From Hawksworthiomyces lignivorus (lineage: Eukaryota; Ascomycota; Sordariomycetes; Ophiostomatales; Ophiostomataceae), in the NCBI GenBank assembly GCA_002917075.1, contig NTMA01000043.1, positions 124,001 to 188,000 of the forward strand: 64,000 nucleotides of DNA, given 5' to 3'. Positions within the stretch are counted from its first letter, which is position 1. Every line of letters starts with the position of its first letter. Both the position numbers and the translations under genes were made by a program. The notes under the pieces were generated by a model, which searched no databases, had not been told where the DNA came from, and saw nothing but the letters and a program-made list of their open reading frames with translations. This document shows, in pieces, positions 32,515 through 45,624 of the stretch.

Positions 32515-33401
32515 TAATCGTTCTAGGTTATCAGTTGGATCACTGCTACTCTGCGGCTGTCGATATCTGATCTTCTTTTTATAATGTGCATGTTGTTATT
32601 TTATATCTAGGTTTAAAATGTAAGTCTAGAGCCGCTGCTGTAGCCGCAGGATCTAGTGGCCACCCCGATTAGGAAATATGGGATTGATTATTTCTCGCTT
32701 ATTGGCTAGACTTGTCTCCTCAACGACAAAATATAAAACAGCGCTTCTTTTCTTTGCCTTTCTCTTGTACCATCGCCATGCTAGTTTTTTCGTTTTTGTG
32801 ACTCTCTCGTATTTCGATATATGTATATACTACGTCCTTTTGTCTTCTGCATTTTTTTTACAGAGGGATGGCAAGTCTTTAAGACAGTTACAATAGGTCG
32901 GCGTTAGTGTGTATTCACGTATAGTTATGCAAGTAGTGCTCTGGTACGCTTAGTAATTGTGTCACCTTCACCTGACTAAATACTGTACGCAGAAACGTCA
33001 TATACTGTAGACTCTGCACTGTACATATTAATATTAGATAGGGCTCTTCCCTTTGCCTCCTTGGCTGATTTCTGCCTTCTGAATTAATGGCTCTACCACC
33101 CGAATTCGACAAGTGGAGTATAGTACATACAGTAGATATGTATGTATGTACTGTACCTCGAAAAGTATGCATAGAGATAAGATAATAAATACGTAGCACG
33201 ATAAGAGCGATTGCGATAGCCCAGTCATATTTTTCTTTGGATAGGAGGGGTATTACAACGTGTTCAGTGAGAAAAAAAAAAACACCCCTCTTTTTAAACT
33301 ACACACTAAATTAGTTTTTCCGAATTTACAGCGCGTATGACTACTCTGCCAACAGCAAACGAACTAAGCAGATATCAGATCGCAATGTTGAGCCAAGAAA
33401 A
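32515..33401. other. AT-rich intergenic
   Basis: No supported gene. It contains copy 3 of the 30-bp repeat at 32623, ATGTATGTAT-type short repeats near 33137 and an A10 tract near 33275, then the promoter of the ArgRS gene. Confidence 0.45.
32623..32652 (-). repeat. Dispersed ~30-bp repeat, copy 3
   Basis: The plus strand reads AAGTCTAGAGCCGCTGCTGT followed by AGCCGCAGGA, preceded by TTTAAAATGT. Copies 2 and 3 bracket the kinase-like pseudogene in the same orientation. Confidence 0.6.
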
Positions 33402-35461
33402 ATGTCGACACTATCTCGCGAAGGGCTAGAGAAGCGGCTTGTCGAAGCTGGAGTAGATGCCATTCCTTCTGATTTCGAGAAACTGCCTGGTGTCCATTTG
33501 CTCCGTCGACCTGTTGACATCTACCGAGTCTACTTAGCAGACATCTTAACCCAACTGACCGAGTGCGAACAATCCGTAGCATACGATTCGGTCCAATCCT
33601 CTAATGCATTAGCGAAGGGCGATCTCGTTGTCCCCGTGCCTCGATTGCGTACCAAGGGAAAGAAACCGAATGAGCAGTGCGAAGAGCTTGCGTCCAAAGT
33701 CTCAGACAAGCAGCCCCTTTTTCTTAAGCCGATACCGACCGGTATTCATCTTCCTTTTTTTTTTCGTCCGCAGCCACTTGCAAAAATCATTTTACCTTAT
33801 ATCTTTGAGCGCCAAGAGATATATGGTAACGATGAGTCGGACGGCCTGGAGGAAACGGCAGTGAACGGCGGGCGTCGGAAGCGGGTTATTGTCGAGTTCT
33901 CGTCTCCTAACATCGCCAAAGAATTTCATGCGGGTCATCTTCGAAGCACTATTATCGGGGCTTTCATCGCCAATCTATACGCTAATATGGGCTGGGATGT
34001 TGTTAAAATTAACTACCTTGGGGATTGGGGTAAACAATTTGGTTTACTGGCTGTTGGATGGCAGCGTTTTGGCTCCGAAGAAGAGTTAGCTCGCAATCCT
34101 TTAAAACATCTCCTGGACGTTTATGCTCGCATCAACAGTCTTTTCAAGCCTGAGCAAGACGCAAGTAAAAAGGCTCGAGACGAGGGTCGAGATACAGCTG
34201 AGATCGAATCACAAGGATTGTACGCAGAAAGGAATGTCTTTTTCAAACGGATGGAAGATGGTGATGTAGAAGCGTTGGCCTTATGGAAACGTTTTCGAGA
34301 CATCAGCATTGACCGATATATTTCTACCTATGCACGTTTAAATATTCGTTTTGACGAGTATGCGGGCGAATCTCAGGTACAAACTGAAACTGTTCAGTCT
34401 GTCGAGAAGACTCTTTCAGAAAAAGGCATATATCAAGAAGACAATGGTGCTTGGTTGATAGACTTTACAAAACATGGTGCTAAAGGGCTTGGAGTGGCTG
34501 TTGTTCGTGGTCGAACAGGCACTACAACATATCTTTTACGCGATGTGGCAGCTGTGCTTGAGCGTGAGAAGAAGTATAAATTCGACAAGATGATTTATGT
34601 CGTCTCCTCAGAGCAAGATCTTTATTTTCAGCGTATCTTCAAGGTATTAGAACTGATGGGTCGCAGCGACTTAGCAGCTCGTGTACAACACATCAACTTT
34701 GGAAAGGTCATGGGCATGTCATCACGGCTAGGCAATGTCAAACTATTAGGTGACATTTTAGACCAGACAGCGGAGGCTATGCACAACGTGATGCGGCAGA
34801 ACGAGGCGAAGTATGCACAAATTGAAGATCCAGACACCGTTGCTGATGCTGTTGGCATCTCTGCAGTTATGGTGCAGGACATGACAGGAAAACGTATCAA
34901 CAACTATCCGTTTGACATCACTCGAATGACCTCCTTTGAGGGCGACACTGGCCCGTATCTACAATATTGTCACGCTCGACTCAATTCTATTCTACGCAAG
35001 GCTGGTCTTACTAGAGATGAGCTGCGTAACCATGTTCTCAACAACTCTTCCGCCGTCGAATCCGCTCTTGAGGCTGACCTTGGCAAACAACACTGCGTTG
35101 ATCTTTTCCGAGTAATGGCGCAGTACCCAGATGTGACTTCGATGGCTCTTAAAAACTTAGAACCATCTACAATCCTCACCTACTTGTTCCGTTTAACACA
35201 CCAGCTGTCATCGTCGTACGATGTGCTTCAGGTCATTGGCGCCAAGGAAGGCCACGAGGTAACACTTGCCCGTGCGGCTGTGTACGAAGCCGCTCGCCAA
35301 GTACTGGAGAATGGGATGAGGCTACTTGGTCTCTCACCTGTGGAGAGGTAAGCGCTCTTTAATTTGTTCTTTTGCTAATTTTTTTTTTTGTGTGAAGGCA
35401 AAGGGCCGTTGTTGTTATCCTACTTCTACGTTGAAGCTAACCGATCATTATCAGAATGTGA
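33402..35461 (+). CDS. Arginyl-tRNA synthetase
   Basis: Exons 33402-35347 and 35455-35461; the last intron (35348-35454, 107 nt) leaves a 7-nt exon that ends the protein as SPVERM, the usual ArgRS C-terminus. Protein 650 aa. Class I synthetase that charges tRNA-Arg. Visible: an N-terminal tRNA-binding region (to about residue 110), the HIGH-type motif HAGH at 176-179 in SSPNIAKEFHAGHLRSTIIG, YLGDWGKQFG at 205-213, the KMSKS-like MSSRLGN around 439, and the C-terminal anticodon-binding helical domain (YLQYCHARLNSILRK). No clear mitochondrial presequence; the N-terminal extension suggests the cytosolic (or dual) enzyme. Its third codon positions are less GC-rich than those of genes to the right. 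The first gene of the core block. Confidence 0.95.
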
Positions 35462-37525
35462 TGTGATTTATTACTTCAATCTTTGACTACAATGACGCCG
35501 CGTCAGGTATGGGATCCACTTTGCTTCGCTGATGTTTACACCACCTCAGGAAAACTCCTCGCTGCTCTCCACGGTGAGCCATTGAGTGCAAGTCGTGGAG
35601 TTCGTAGGCTTCTCGTGGGATCCCTAGGCACCGCTGCAGCTCTAAAGTTGTCAAATTCCAACTGTATTTGACCAGCATGTCACCCACGAGATGATAGTAC
35701 TCCAGATTCTCTAGAATTCGGCTCACAAAAGCTTGGCATTGCGTTCATGTTGTGAATTGTATATTAGCTGCTGGCGCAGAAACGCAGGCTAAAGCACCAG
35801 AATATGTTGCGCTTCAGCATCTGCAAAATCGCAGTCAAATATTTTTATCTGTTCGTCTAGCGTGGGGGAGTGAACTCAGCGAAAACAGAAAGATATGACG
35901 CGCGACGCAGTTGACAGACTTGATCTTTTCACATAACTTGCCTTGGGTACACGCTGTAAATGCGCCACATCTACGATAAGAAGAGACCGGAAGCAGAAAC
36001 TATCTCGTTAGTCTTTTGCTCGGATGATGCGCGTTCGAAGGTCTAGACTGTTTTATATCCTTTTTTTTTTCTCTTGTCCCTGTCTCCTTTCCGTCTTTCT
36101 GAACACTGGCACCGCAAAGTTCTGATGTGACGTTGCCCAGTCTGATCTCCCATAGGAGACATCACCAGCAAGAATCAGACATGCTGCCAAGAGCGTCGAC
36201 TGCGACAGCCGACGATGCTGGCAGCTAGCGTGAGCTGGCCCTAGATATTCTGTAGGCTTGAGCCCCAGGCACCGAGTCATCGTCACCGGTAATACTAGGA
36301 ACTCGCATGTTTTCCGAAAATAGTCTGCCGAGTTGCCTGCCATTCGTACGATATTCGCGACGGCGGACAACTTCATGGCTCCTGAGGGTGAGGGTTGCTC
36401 TTTTCTTAAAACGTGGGAAAGACGACTCACTTTTCTTTCAGATTCTCACTAGGATTTCTACGGTCAACTTTGCTTCTACTCTTGTTGAGAAAAGTCTGCG
36501 CAATCTTCCAGAAATCTGCATCGGTTACAGATCCAGCCGGCGCCTGCGCTCTGCTCCAGTTGCAACATAGGGCTGGCTCCGGGTTTCCCTGCTTTGCTGT
36601 GTTGATCAATTTCCACTTTTTTTTTGCTCTGCGAGCGACTACTCCGCATCTTCCCCCTCCATTTCTGCTTCAACCATTTCTCGCTATAAGTGCGTACGTA
36701 GTAACCAAAGAAAATAATTTTTCCTCTAAATACGCAGCAATCTGACAAATTTCGTCAGAAGGAAACATGCCAAGACCAGAAATGACGGGGGCTTGTTGTC
36801 ATTTTGTGGACTAACTTCAGCCCACTCCAATACTAATTGGGTCGTTGGAGAATTCGCACATATCTGCATATCTCACTCCTCTCCCGCATTCTCGCCAGCC
36901 AACCAGGAGGTGGTAACACAACCAGGCGCCAACTGTTCCCTCAGAACAGGCGTTCTAAACACTGCGCGAAATGTGAGGCGTCGCAATAAGTAATCAGATA
37001 TTACCGCTGATAATTTGGTCTCCGACAGGCCGGTCAGGGTCGCAGTGCTACTGTGAGAGTGGAACATCCAGTAGATGTCGATCTCGCAATGGGGACCAAA
37101 ACGAGAGGCTGAAAAAAAAAACGGGGGGGAGCAGCCCCAATGATGAGGCGTTTATGTTGACCCAAAGTAGCTTTGTCCGAACAGAACTGCAGGTCGTCAG
37201 CCTTCTTTTCCTGCTTCCGCTGACCGTCTCTTTTCTTCCTCTCTCTTCTTTCTCTTTCTGCCTCCTCATTCTGTTTCTCTTTCCTTATAGGCTTCCTCAG
37301 CTCTTATTTACCCTGTCTGGTTTGTCTTCTTGTCCAGACTTTGACCAGAGTTTTAACGTCTTTGCGCTCTCCTCACCCTTTTCCTAGTCGCTCCACCTGG
37401 GCCGCTGAGGCTGAAAAAGGCTAACGCTTTCCTGGTCTTGTGATCCCACTCTCCCGTTCATTTTGATTTTGATTTTGCGTATAGCAGTCTTGTTTTTTTT
37501 TTTTGCCTTTGAGATACTCTGTACC
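35462..37525. other. Intergenic between ArgRS and the calpain gene
   Basis: Two kb without a supported gene. Several short open frames occur on both strands (for example minus 36053-36380) but none has a motif. The last 300 bp are pyrimidine-rich, as in many fungal core promoters and leaders. Confidence 0.45.
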
Positions 37526-40500
37526 ATGTCCGTCGTCTCTGGTCGCAGCCGCGAACCCGTTCGCATGCGGGGCCGCTCGCCGCCGTCGCCATCGCCGATC
37601 CGCCGCCGTCGCAACCCGAGCCAGCAGCGCGCCCCGCAAGACGCCATCGATGCATTTTGGGCTTCGTTCACCACGAAGACGCCGGGAAAAGGTTCGCCCT
37701 ATTTTTTTTTTTTTTTTTTGTTTTGTCGCTTTCTTTTTTTCTTGAATTTTTTCACTTTCTCTTCGCTTGCCCGCCTGCTGACAACAAGACAGCCACCTCC
37801 ATCATCCCCCAAAAGGCCTACGCAGAGAAGGCGGCCCGCCGCGCCTCTGCCAAGACGGCCAGCGGCGGCCAGTCGGCGGCGGCGTCCTACGACGAGGCGG
37901 CCGCCCAGTGCCGGGCCAAGGTCGCGCACATTGTCAAAGAGTGCCGCCGCGTCAACCAAAAGTACCGCGACCCGCACTTTGACCTAGAGCTGGACCTGCA
38001 GCTGGACCGCCGCGACTGCCTCGAGAGTCTGTCGAATGCTCGGCGCGTGCGGTACCGGTCGCCCAGCATCGTCGTGCGGAGCCGGCGAGGCGCTGGAGCC
38101 GGAGCGGGGGTGGGTGCCCGAGCGAGCTCCAGAGATGGTGGCCGCGAAATCGGTCCTATGGTGGGGCCGCCGTCAGCGCAGCCTCTCCCCAGGCCGACAG
38201 GCGATAGAGGGAGAACCGCTGCTGTTGACGATGGGCCCCGGACGCCGCCGCCGGGCCCCAACCCGATCTACCCTTCCCCCCCACCGGGCATCCACATTGC
38301 CCCCCAGTTCAACCCGCTGGCCGTGAAGCGGGTCGACGACATCTTTGACAACCCACAGTTCTATATCGACGGCCCCACCGCCAGCGACGTGCGCCAGGGC
38401 CGCGACGGCGACTGCTGGCTGATGGCGGCATTGTGCACTATGGGCAACAAGCCCGGGCTGATCGAGCGCGTCTGCGTGGCGCAGGACCCAAAAGTCGGCG
38501 TGTACGGGTTCGTCTTCCACCGCGACGGCGAGTGGTTCAGCGAGATCATCGATGACAAGGTACGTCCCTTTTTTGTTTGTCTCTGCGCATTTTATTGAAG
38601 CTGGCGTCCCTCAGGTTCTGCGTAATCCATAGCTTCCAGCGCTGACAACCCGCCAGCTGTACCTGACCAAGCCGGACTACGACGAGAGCCGGTGGGAACG
38701 TAGCCTCTTCGAGGACCGGGTGCGGGTCAACTCGGAGGAGAGCTACCGCAAGATCTACCAATCCAACAGCGGGGCGCTGTACTTTGCGCAGTGCGAGAAC
38801 GCCAACGAGACGTGGCTGCCGCTGCTGGAGAAGGCGTACGCCAAGGCGCACGGTGACTACGCGGCGATCGAGGGCGGCTTCACGGGCGAGGGCATCGAGG
38901 ACCTGACGGGTGGGGTGACGTCGGAGCTGTACACGACGGACATCCTGGACAAGGAGTACTTTTGGAAGGAAGAGCTGCTCAAGGTCAACGAGACGTTCCT
39001 GTTCGGCTGCAGCACGGGAGTGTGGGGCCGCGGCCGGGGCGAGCGCGGTGGCATCGTGGAGCTGCACGCGTACTCGGTGATGCGGGCGGTAGAGATCGAC
39101 GGCGTGCGGCTGGTGCTACTCAAGAATCCGTGGGGCCGGCACGAGTGGAAGGGCCCCTGGAGCGACGGGTCCAAGGAGTGGACGGCGGAGTGGATCAAGA
39201 AGCTGAACCACCAGTTCGGCGACGACGGGTCCTTCTGGATCTCGTACACGGACCTGCTGCGCAAGTACCAAGCCTTTGACCGCACGCGTCTCTTCGGCCC
39301 CGACTGGACCGTCGCGCGCATCTGGACCACCATGACCGTGCCCTGGACGCTCGAGTACAACGACACCAAGTTCGCCTTTACGCTGGCCCGCCCGGGCCCC
39401 GTGGTGCTCGTGCTCAGCCAGCTCGACGACCGCTACTTCCGCGGCCTCGAGGGGCAGTACCGCTTCGAGCTGAGCTTCCGCCTCCACCGGGTGCCGGAGA
39501 AGAAGAAAAAGAAGACGACGGCGGAGCAAGGGGAAGACAAAGAGAAGGCGGAGAAGGAGACGGCGGACGGCGACGGCAGTGGCGGCGGCAACAGCAATGA
39601 CGCCGCCGCCGAAGACGAGGACGACGACACCGAGGACGACGATGACGTCGATCTCGCCGGCAGCGACAACGACGACTACGTCGTGCGCAGCCAGCCGGGC
39701 TACCGCATGTCGCGCTCCGTGAGCGTGGAGCTGGACCTCGCGGCGGGCAGCTACCACGTGTTAGTCAAGATCGACGCGACGCGCGCCGACGATCTGCTGC
39801 CGCCCGAGGACGTGGTGCGGGCGTCGGCCAACACGCGCCGCGAGAAGCTGATCCGCGTCGGCCTCGCCTACGACGTGGCCCACAGCAAGGGCCGCATCGT
39901 GGAGACGCCGGAAGAGAAGAAGGCGCGCACGGCTGCCGCGGCGCGACACAAGCAGCGCCAGAAAGAGCGCCTCCGCCGGCACCTCATGGAGCAGCGCCAG
40001 CTCAAGTATCTGGTCGCCCAGATCAACCTCAAGAGCGACCGCAAGAAAGCAGCAAAGGCCAGGGAGCGGCGGTTAGCGCGCGAAGAGCGCCGCCGGCTGC
40101 GGGCCGAAGAAAAAGAGAAGGCAGCGGCCGAAGAGGAGGCGCGGTGCCGAAAAGAGGCGGAAGAAGCGAGGGCGAAGAAGGCGGAAAAGAACAAGAGCGA
40201 GAAGGCCGACAAAGGAGAAACTAAGAAGGCTGAGGAGACCGCAGAAGGAAAAGGAAAGGAGAAAGAGGATCAAGAAACATCCAAGGCCGACTCAGAGAAG
40301 CAAAGCGACCCTTCTTCTGATAAGAAGGATCCCCCAGCCGCCAGCGAAGACCAAGCTAAAGCCGACGCTACGGCAAAAGACGGTGACACCACCAGCAGCA
40401 GCTCAGGCAGCCCAAAGGACACGCCCACCGTCTCCGTGTCAGACAAAGCGTCTCAGGACACCAAGGCGCAGGATGGATCTTCTGAAAAGCCTGCCCAGCT

Positions 40501-41716
40501 GGAACGACAGGAGAGCGGCACGCAGACCGAAGACCTCGAGCAGAAGCCAGACGAGTCGTCCCTGCCCGCAGACCAGCAGCACCTTTCTGCTGACAGCTAT
40601 GGAGGCCCTTCATTTGGGAGCTTCGAACCAGGAAACGAAGATGGCGGTCGCTCTGGTCGCGACCTAGGACCCGGCGGTGCTAGCGTCAACACGTCGCGTG
40701 CCCCGTCGTTCAACGGCCGCGCGCCACCATCGCTGCAGCATCGCTCTACTGGCCGGTCTCTAGCCGATAGCCAATACTTTGACGCGCGAGACGAGGCCCA
40801 GGACGAGGCTCTGCCTGGCGATCCTCATGGTTCACATGGCCCACATGGCCCACATGGTCCACATGGCCCTCACGGCCCTCACGGCCCCCACGGCCCTCGT
40901 GGTCCTCATATGCCTCGGCCTTACTATGGGCCCGCCAGTCTCTATGGACCTCCCCACGGCCCCCACGCTTTCCGTGGCCCTTCCCCTGGCCCCAGCCGCG
41001 GTCCTTCTCGCGACCCGCGCGATCTGCGCGACTTCCACGACCCCCGTGGTCCACCTGGCGCCGCTGGCGGGGGCGGTCGTGGGCCGCATCCGACTAACGG
41101 GTTTGGTGGCTCCGACCAGTCCGACCAGTCCGAGATTGAGAGCCTGTCCAGCCCGTCTGACATTAGCGATGGCGAGCTGGAACTGATGTACAAAGCCAGC
41201 AGCATCAGCGCGGGTGGTGGGCACGGCCGCGGCGGCGGCGGGCGCGGCGTGTCGCCGCTGCCGCAGCCTCACCCGCCGCTGCCCGGCCCCCGAGTGCGGG
41301 AACGGCGGGTCGGCGGCGGCAGCGACGACGAGGACGCTGCTGGCGACCCGTGGAACGCGGTGGCCGTGGTGGGCCTGCGGATCTACTACCAGCAGGTGCC
41401 CGGCGACGAGGAGCTCAAGAAGTCCAACGGCGGTGTGGATGACATCGTGCAGCTACGGGTAGTACGGCCGCATCCGTTCGTGCCCACAGAAAGCAGCGTC
41501 ACGGACAGCGATAGCAGCCTCGAGGACGAGGAAGAAGATGGAGAAGACGAAGATAGCGAGGAGGAAGATGAAGAGGCAACACAGGCCGGCAAAGACGAAG
41601 ACATTCTGTTAAAGGAAGAAAACGTGCTGGACGTGGACGATAGCCTGAAAGACGCCACTGTACAGGTCAAGGGAAAGAAACTCAAGACCCACGGCGATTC
41701 GAGGAGGCGGCGGTGA
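37526..41716 (+). CDS. Calpain-like cysteine protease with long disordered C-terminus
   Basis: Exons 37526-37691, 37793-38559 and 38657-41716; introns of 101 and 97 nt. Protein 1330 aa. Calpain catalytic core: Cys263 in GRDGDCWLMAAL, His448 in VELHAYSVMRA and Asn468 in LLKNPWGRHEWKGPW, all in the expected order. A C2-like/calpain-III segment follows (VARIWTTMTVPWTLEYNDTK onward), interrupted by an acidic stretch. The C-terminal half is low complexity: Lys/Glu/Ala-rich, then tandem HGP triplets around 40831-40905, then Arg/Gly- and acid-rich. An N-terminal SR/SP-rich stretch (GRSPPSPSPIRRRR) precedes it. It lacks a recognisable MIT domain, so it is probably not the PalB/Rim13 pH-signalling calpain. 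Substrates unknown. Confidence 0.9.
40831..40905 (+). repeat. 9-bp minisatellite encoding HGP repeats
   Basis: About eight tandem 9-mers of the type CACATGGCC/CACGGCCCT encode His-Gly-Pro units in the calpain C-terminus. Such repeats are length-variable between strains. Confidence 0.8.
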
Positions 41717-42502
41717 TAATGCACAAGCAACCTAAGAATGTAACAGGAAATTTATAGCAAGCCTGGGCAAGGGACGTGGAGGAATGGCAGGGCACGTAAA
41801 GACCAAGCAGTGAAAAAGCACGGCAAGGGAAGGAAAAGCAAGGAGCGAGAAAACCGGAAAGGAAAAAATTAGCGGAAAAGGTCTTTCTCTCATGCTCAAA
41901 TTACCAAGGAATACACGGCCTTAGACGACAGAACAGATATGCACCCGTATCTAGCATCACGATATGTACAAATAGCTTCGTCTTTCATAGTTATATTCTA
42001 TATTATAGCGCTTATGTGAAATTGGGGATAGATACATCTCCAGGTATCGACTCGAGACTTCCATTTCTGGAAAGTATACGAGGAGGGTGCTAAACTACAG
42101 AGTGCTGCACGTGATCTCCAAAATATTTTCAACGGTGGACTTTAGGGAATTAGCGAATTGAATTGGCGGCAGTATCACTGGTTAATTCTGTTAGCTGCAT
42201 CGAGGAAAAAAAAGCTCCAATTTTGGACGACCTCCCACGATCCACTACTGCTTGTGCGAACACCCGACTTCTTCCCCTCCCCTCTTCTATGTGCCATTGC
42301 GCATGCTCAGAGAGACCTGTGAATATAGGCAAACATGCTTAAGTAGGTTTTGGATTTCTAGTCTACACCAAACAGAGAGGTGTTTGGGCTATCCGAGCTA
42401 ACCGTTCTCTTCTTTCCGGCAGCCCACTATCATAGCTATTTTTCTTTCTCCCTCTTATTGTTTCCTTTCTTCCTCGCTTCAGCCTCACTTAACCACGGCA
42501 CC
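41717..42502. other. Intergenic, no gene supported
   Basis: The 3' side of the calpain gene and promoter of the PPR gene. The last 90 bp are pyrimidine-rich. Nothing else recognised. Confidence 0.5.
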
Positions 42503-45363
42503 ATGCGGTCGCATCTAGCGGCGCGCAATGTATACAGGCGCTGTTGTCCCGGCCACAGCCACCACCAGCAGCTACACGAAACTTCCCTGCCCCTCCCCTC
42601 CGTGACGACATCCTTGGCTTTTTCAACACATGCCAGCATCAGTGGCCGTCTGCCACCGCCACCACACACGTTAATCTCCTCTTCCTCCCACTGCAACAGC
42701 CTGCAGCGGCTACCAAGGCGACAACATGTTCCAGCGGCAGTGGAAACGGCACCAAGGGTAGGCCTGCCTTCGACACAGCGACGCTCGTTCCTCGGGGCGC
42801 TACGGAGGGGTCCACCCCGCGAGCTGAAGGAGCAGCAGGTAGAGCCTGGTTATGATGTGCTGCTGCAGTTTCGGGCTAGCGTGACTGAGGACACCCGGCG
42901 ACCACCGCGAGCAGAGCTCGTGCAGGCCTTCCGCGACTTCTTCACTTACAAGCAGCAATACGGCAAACGAGTCAACGCAACGCAGGCGCAATGGTTCCGG
43001 AAGCTGTACGAGTACCTCCAGGAAGACGCTAGGAGCGCAGAGGGGGAGGCCGAGCGCCTCTCCCTAGAGGATCTCCGAACTGCCCACGAAGCGCTGGGGA
43101 AGCCGCCCAACAGCAGCAGCAGCAGCACCTCACCGACGCAGGACCACCTCGCGCTGTGCAAGCAGATCTATAGTGATATTCAGCGGCGAAGCCGCGTAGG
43201 CGCCTCGCCCCTGGACTTTAAGCGGCACATTGGAGTGCTGTGCCAATACGGGGCGGCGCTGGAGGCCGTCGAGCTCTTGTCGGGCTACTTGGGGACGTCA
43301 CCGGCAGCAGCAACACCGTCGTCGCCGTCGCCATCGGAGGGAGCGGCGGCAGAAAGCAGAAAAGGAACTGGCTCGCGGCGCAGCATGGAGCTGTGGGTCA
43401 TGGTTCTCACAGGACTGGCGCGCGAGGGTTGCGAAGAGGCTCTGCTGCGAGAAGCGGCGGCGGCCGAGGCAGCCTGCCTCGACTACATGCCACTCTTCCA
43501 AGAGATCATGGTGACGTTCTACGCGCAGCGCGACAGCCTGGACGAGACGAAGAAGTGGTTCCAGAAGCCACTGCGCGGCCGGCTGCTGCCGACGGCGCAG
43601 ACATATGCGGAGCTCCTGGCCTTTCGGCAGCGCGCAGGCTCGGCCTCCACCTCTACAACCGCAGACGGCAAGCAGACGGCGGCGGCAGCGGCGGCGATTG
43701 CCGCCAAGCAGGCGTGGGTAGACAGCACCTTCCAGGCGCTCTGCGACGCCAACCCGCCCAAGGACCTCTGGGACATTGTGTACCAGTGGGCGGTGGTAGC
43801 GCGGGGCCACGGTGCCGACGAGGTGCGCCACATGATGCGCACGGTGGCACGGCACAACGCGGGCCGGCCCGGCATGGCGCCGGACACGGTGACGCTCAAC
43901 GGCCTCGTGCGAGCGGCGGCAGACCGCGGCGACGTGCTGCTGGCAGAGCGGTTCGTGCAGATGATGCAGGGCGCGGTGGCCGACGACGCGGGCGACGACG
44001 GGGTGCCGCTGCTGGCGGCGGCGGCGCCCGACGCTACGACGTTTGTGCTGCAGCTGGGCTACCGCATTGACGCCAACGATCTGAGCGGCGCCTACGCGTC
44101 GTTTATGCACCTGCAGAGCCTGGACTGCCCGGACGAGGAGGACGCCGCCGTCATCAACAAGTACCTGCGGGCGCTGTGCAGCGCCGCTGACGCCGCCGCC
44201 GCCGCCACCGCTACCGCTGCCCCCGCAGCTCCCGCGAGCGGCGGCAATACCAGGCGGGCGGCGGCGGCGGTGGGCGGCACGTCCGACCCGCATGCCGTGC
44301 GCCTCCGCGACGTGCTCGACACGGTGGAGCACCGGCAGGTGGCGCTGGAGCCGGCGACGGTGGTGGCGCTGTGCATGGCGTTCCTGCGGCGCGACCAGCA
44401 GTTTGCGGCCATCGACGTGCTGTCGGTGCACGCGCTGCAGTTCTCGGTAGAGGAGCGGGCGGTGGTGCGCGAGGCGCTGGTGGCGCACGTGGCGGACCGG
44501 CGCGCCGTCAGCACGCAGCGCGCTTGGGACGCCTACGCGCTGCTGCGGCAGTACTTTGCCGAGACGCCGCCGGACCAGCGCGTGCGCGTCATGGACAGCT
44601 TCTTCCGCCGCCGCCGGCCCGACATGGCCTGCTACGTCTTTGGGCACATGCGCGCCGCCGCCGACCCGGCCCTGCGGCCCACCGCCGACCTGTACGTGCG
44701 CTGCCTCGAGGGCCTGGGCCGCCACCCGGACGCGCGCGCCCTGCGCATGGTGCACAACATGCTCAAGACGGACGCGCGGCTGGGCGCGCTCAGCACGCGG
44801 CTGTGCACGGCGCTCATGCTCGCGTACGCGGCCGCCGGCGACCGCGCCCGCGCCCTCGAGTTCTGGGAGGAGCACATTGCGCCCTCGGCCGAGGGTCCCT
44901 CGTACAACAGCCTGGCCGCCCTCTTCTGGGTCTGCGAGGGCCTGCCCTTTGGCGACCGCCCCGCCCGCGCCGTCTGGGCCCGCCTGCAGCGCATGGAGAT
45001 CGACCTGCCCCCCTTCGTCGCCGACGCCTACGCCGGCGCCGTCGCCGGCCAGGGCCACGTCGACGACGTCCAGCGCCTGCTGCGCGGCATGCCCGCCAGC
45101 CTCGGCTACGGGCCCTCCGCGATAACGTGAGTTTTCCCTCTCCCACCACCTACACGTCACATACAGGTTTTCGCTTCTTGCTGACTTCTTGCAGACTCGC
45201 CATTGCCTGCAACGCCCTGCCCGGCCAGACGCTTCAGGCAGACTTTGCGGACTGGGCGACGGCCGAATACCCAGAACTATGGAGCCAGGTGAGGAAGTTT
45301 GGCTGCACGAAGACAGTAGACGGTCTGCGTCGGTACAAGATCCAGCGGGAGCTGAAGGCATGA
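42503..45363 (+). CDS. Mitochondrial PPR-like protein, probable complex I assembly factor CIA84
   Basis: Exons 42503-45126 and 45195-45363, intron 45127-45194. Protein 930 aa. The ATG at 42503 is the first in frame, since upstream frame starts are GTG. The N-terminus (MRSHLAARNVYRRCC) is Arg-rich, as in mitochondrial presequences. RRSFLGALRRGPPRELKEQQ followed by VEPGYDVLLQF and ELVQAFRDFFTYK resembles the opening of fungal complex I intermediate-associated protein 84. The rest is helical repeats with PPR-like features (DTVTLNGLVRAAADRGDVLL; EGPSYNSLAALFWVC). CIA84 binds assembly intermediates of the NADH:ubiquinone oxidoreductase membrane arm. Assignment rests on recall of the family opening and size. 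Low-complexity Ala/Ser inserts punctuate the repeats. Confidence 0.65.
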
Positions 45364-45624
45364 TCTTTGCCTCGAGGGAAGACGGAGTGAAGCATATACG
45401 TTTTTGCAATGGCGAAAATGGGGCAGAAAAGAACGCCCGAGACATAGCAAAAGGATAGAAAAAACTTTGTACTATACAATATAATGTGAAATGTGGGAGA
45501 GCTACGTAATTTTCTCCAGCGTACATTTTATACAATGACTGTCATCATAATCATATCATCCTCGCACCGGGTCCCGCGTCTTTTCTTCTCGCTCAAAAAC
45601 CTCCCAACCCCGCTCTCCCCCCCC

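Noticed and set aside
36053..36430. Minus-strand frame of 125 codons
   Set aside because: Frame start is GTG; a shorter ATG version exists but no motif or neighbour supports it.
43240..45535. Long frames of 276, 330 and 745 codons overlapping the CIA84-like gene
   Set aside because: High GC removes stops in all frames; products are Arg/Gly/His-rich shadows of the PPR-like gene.
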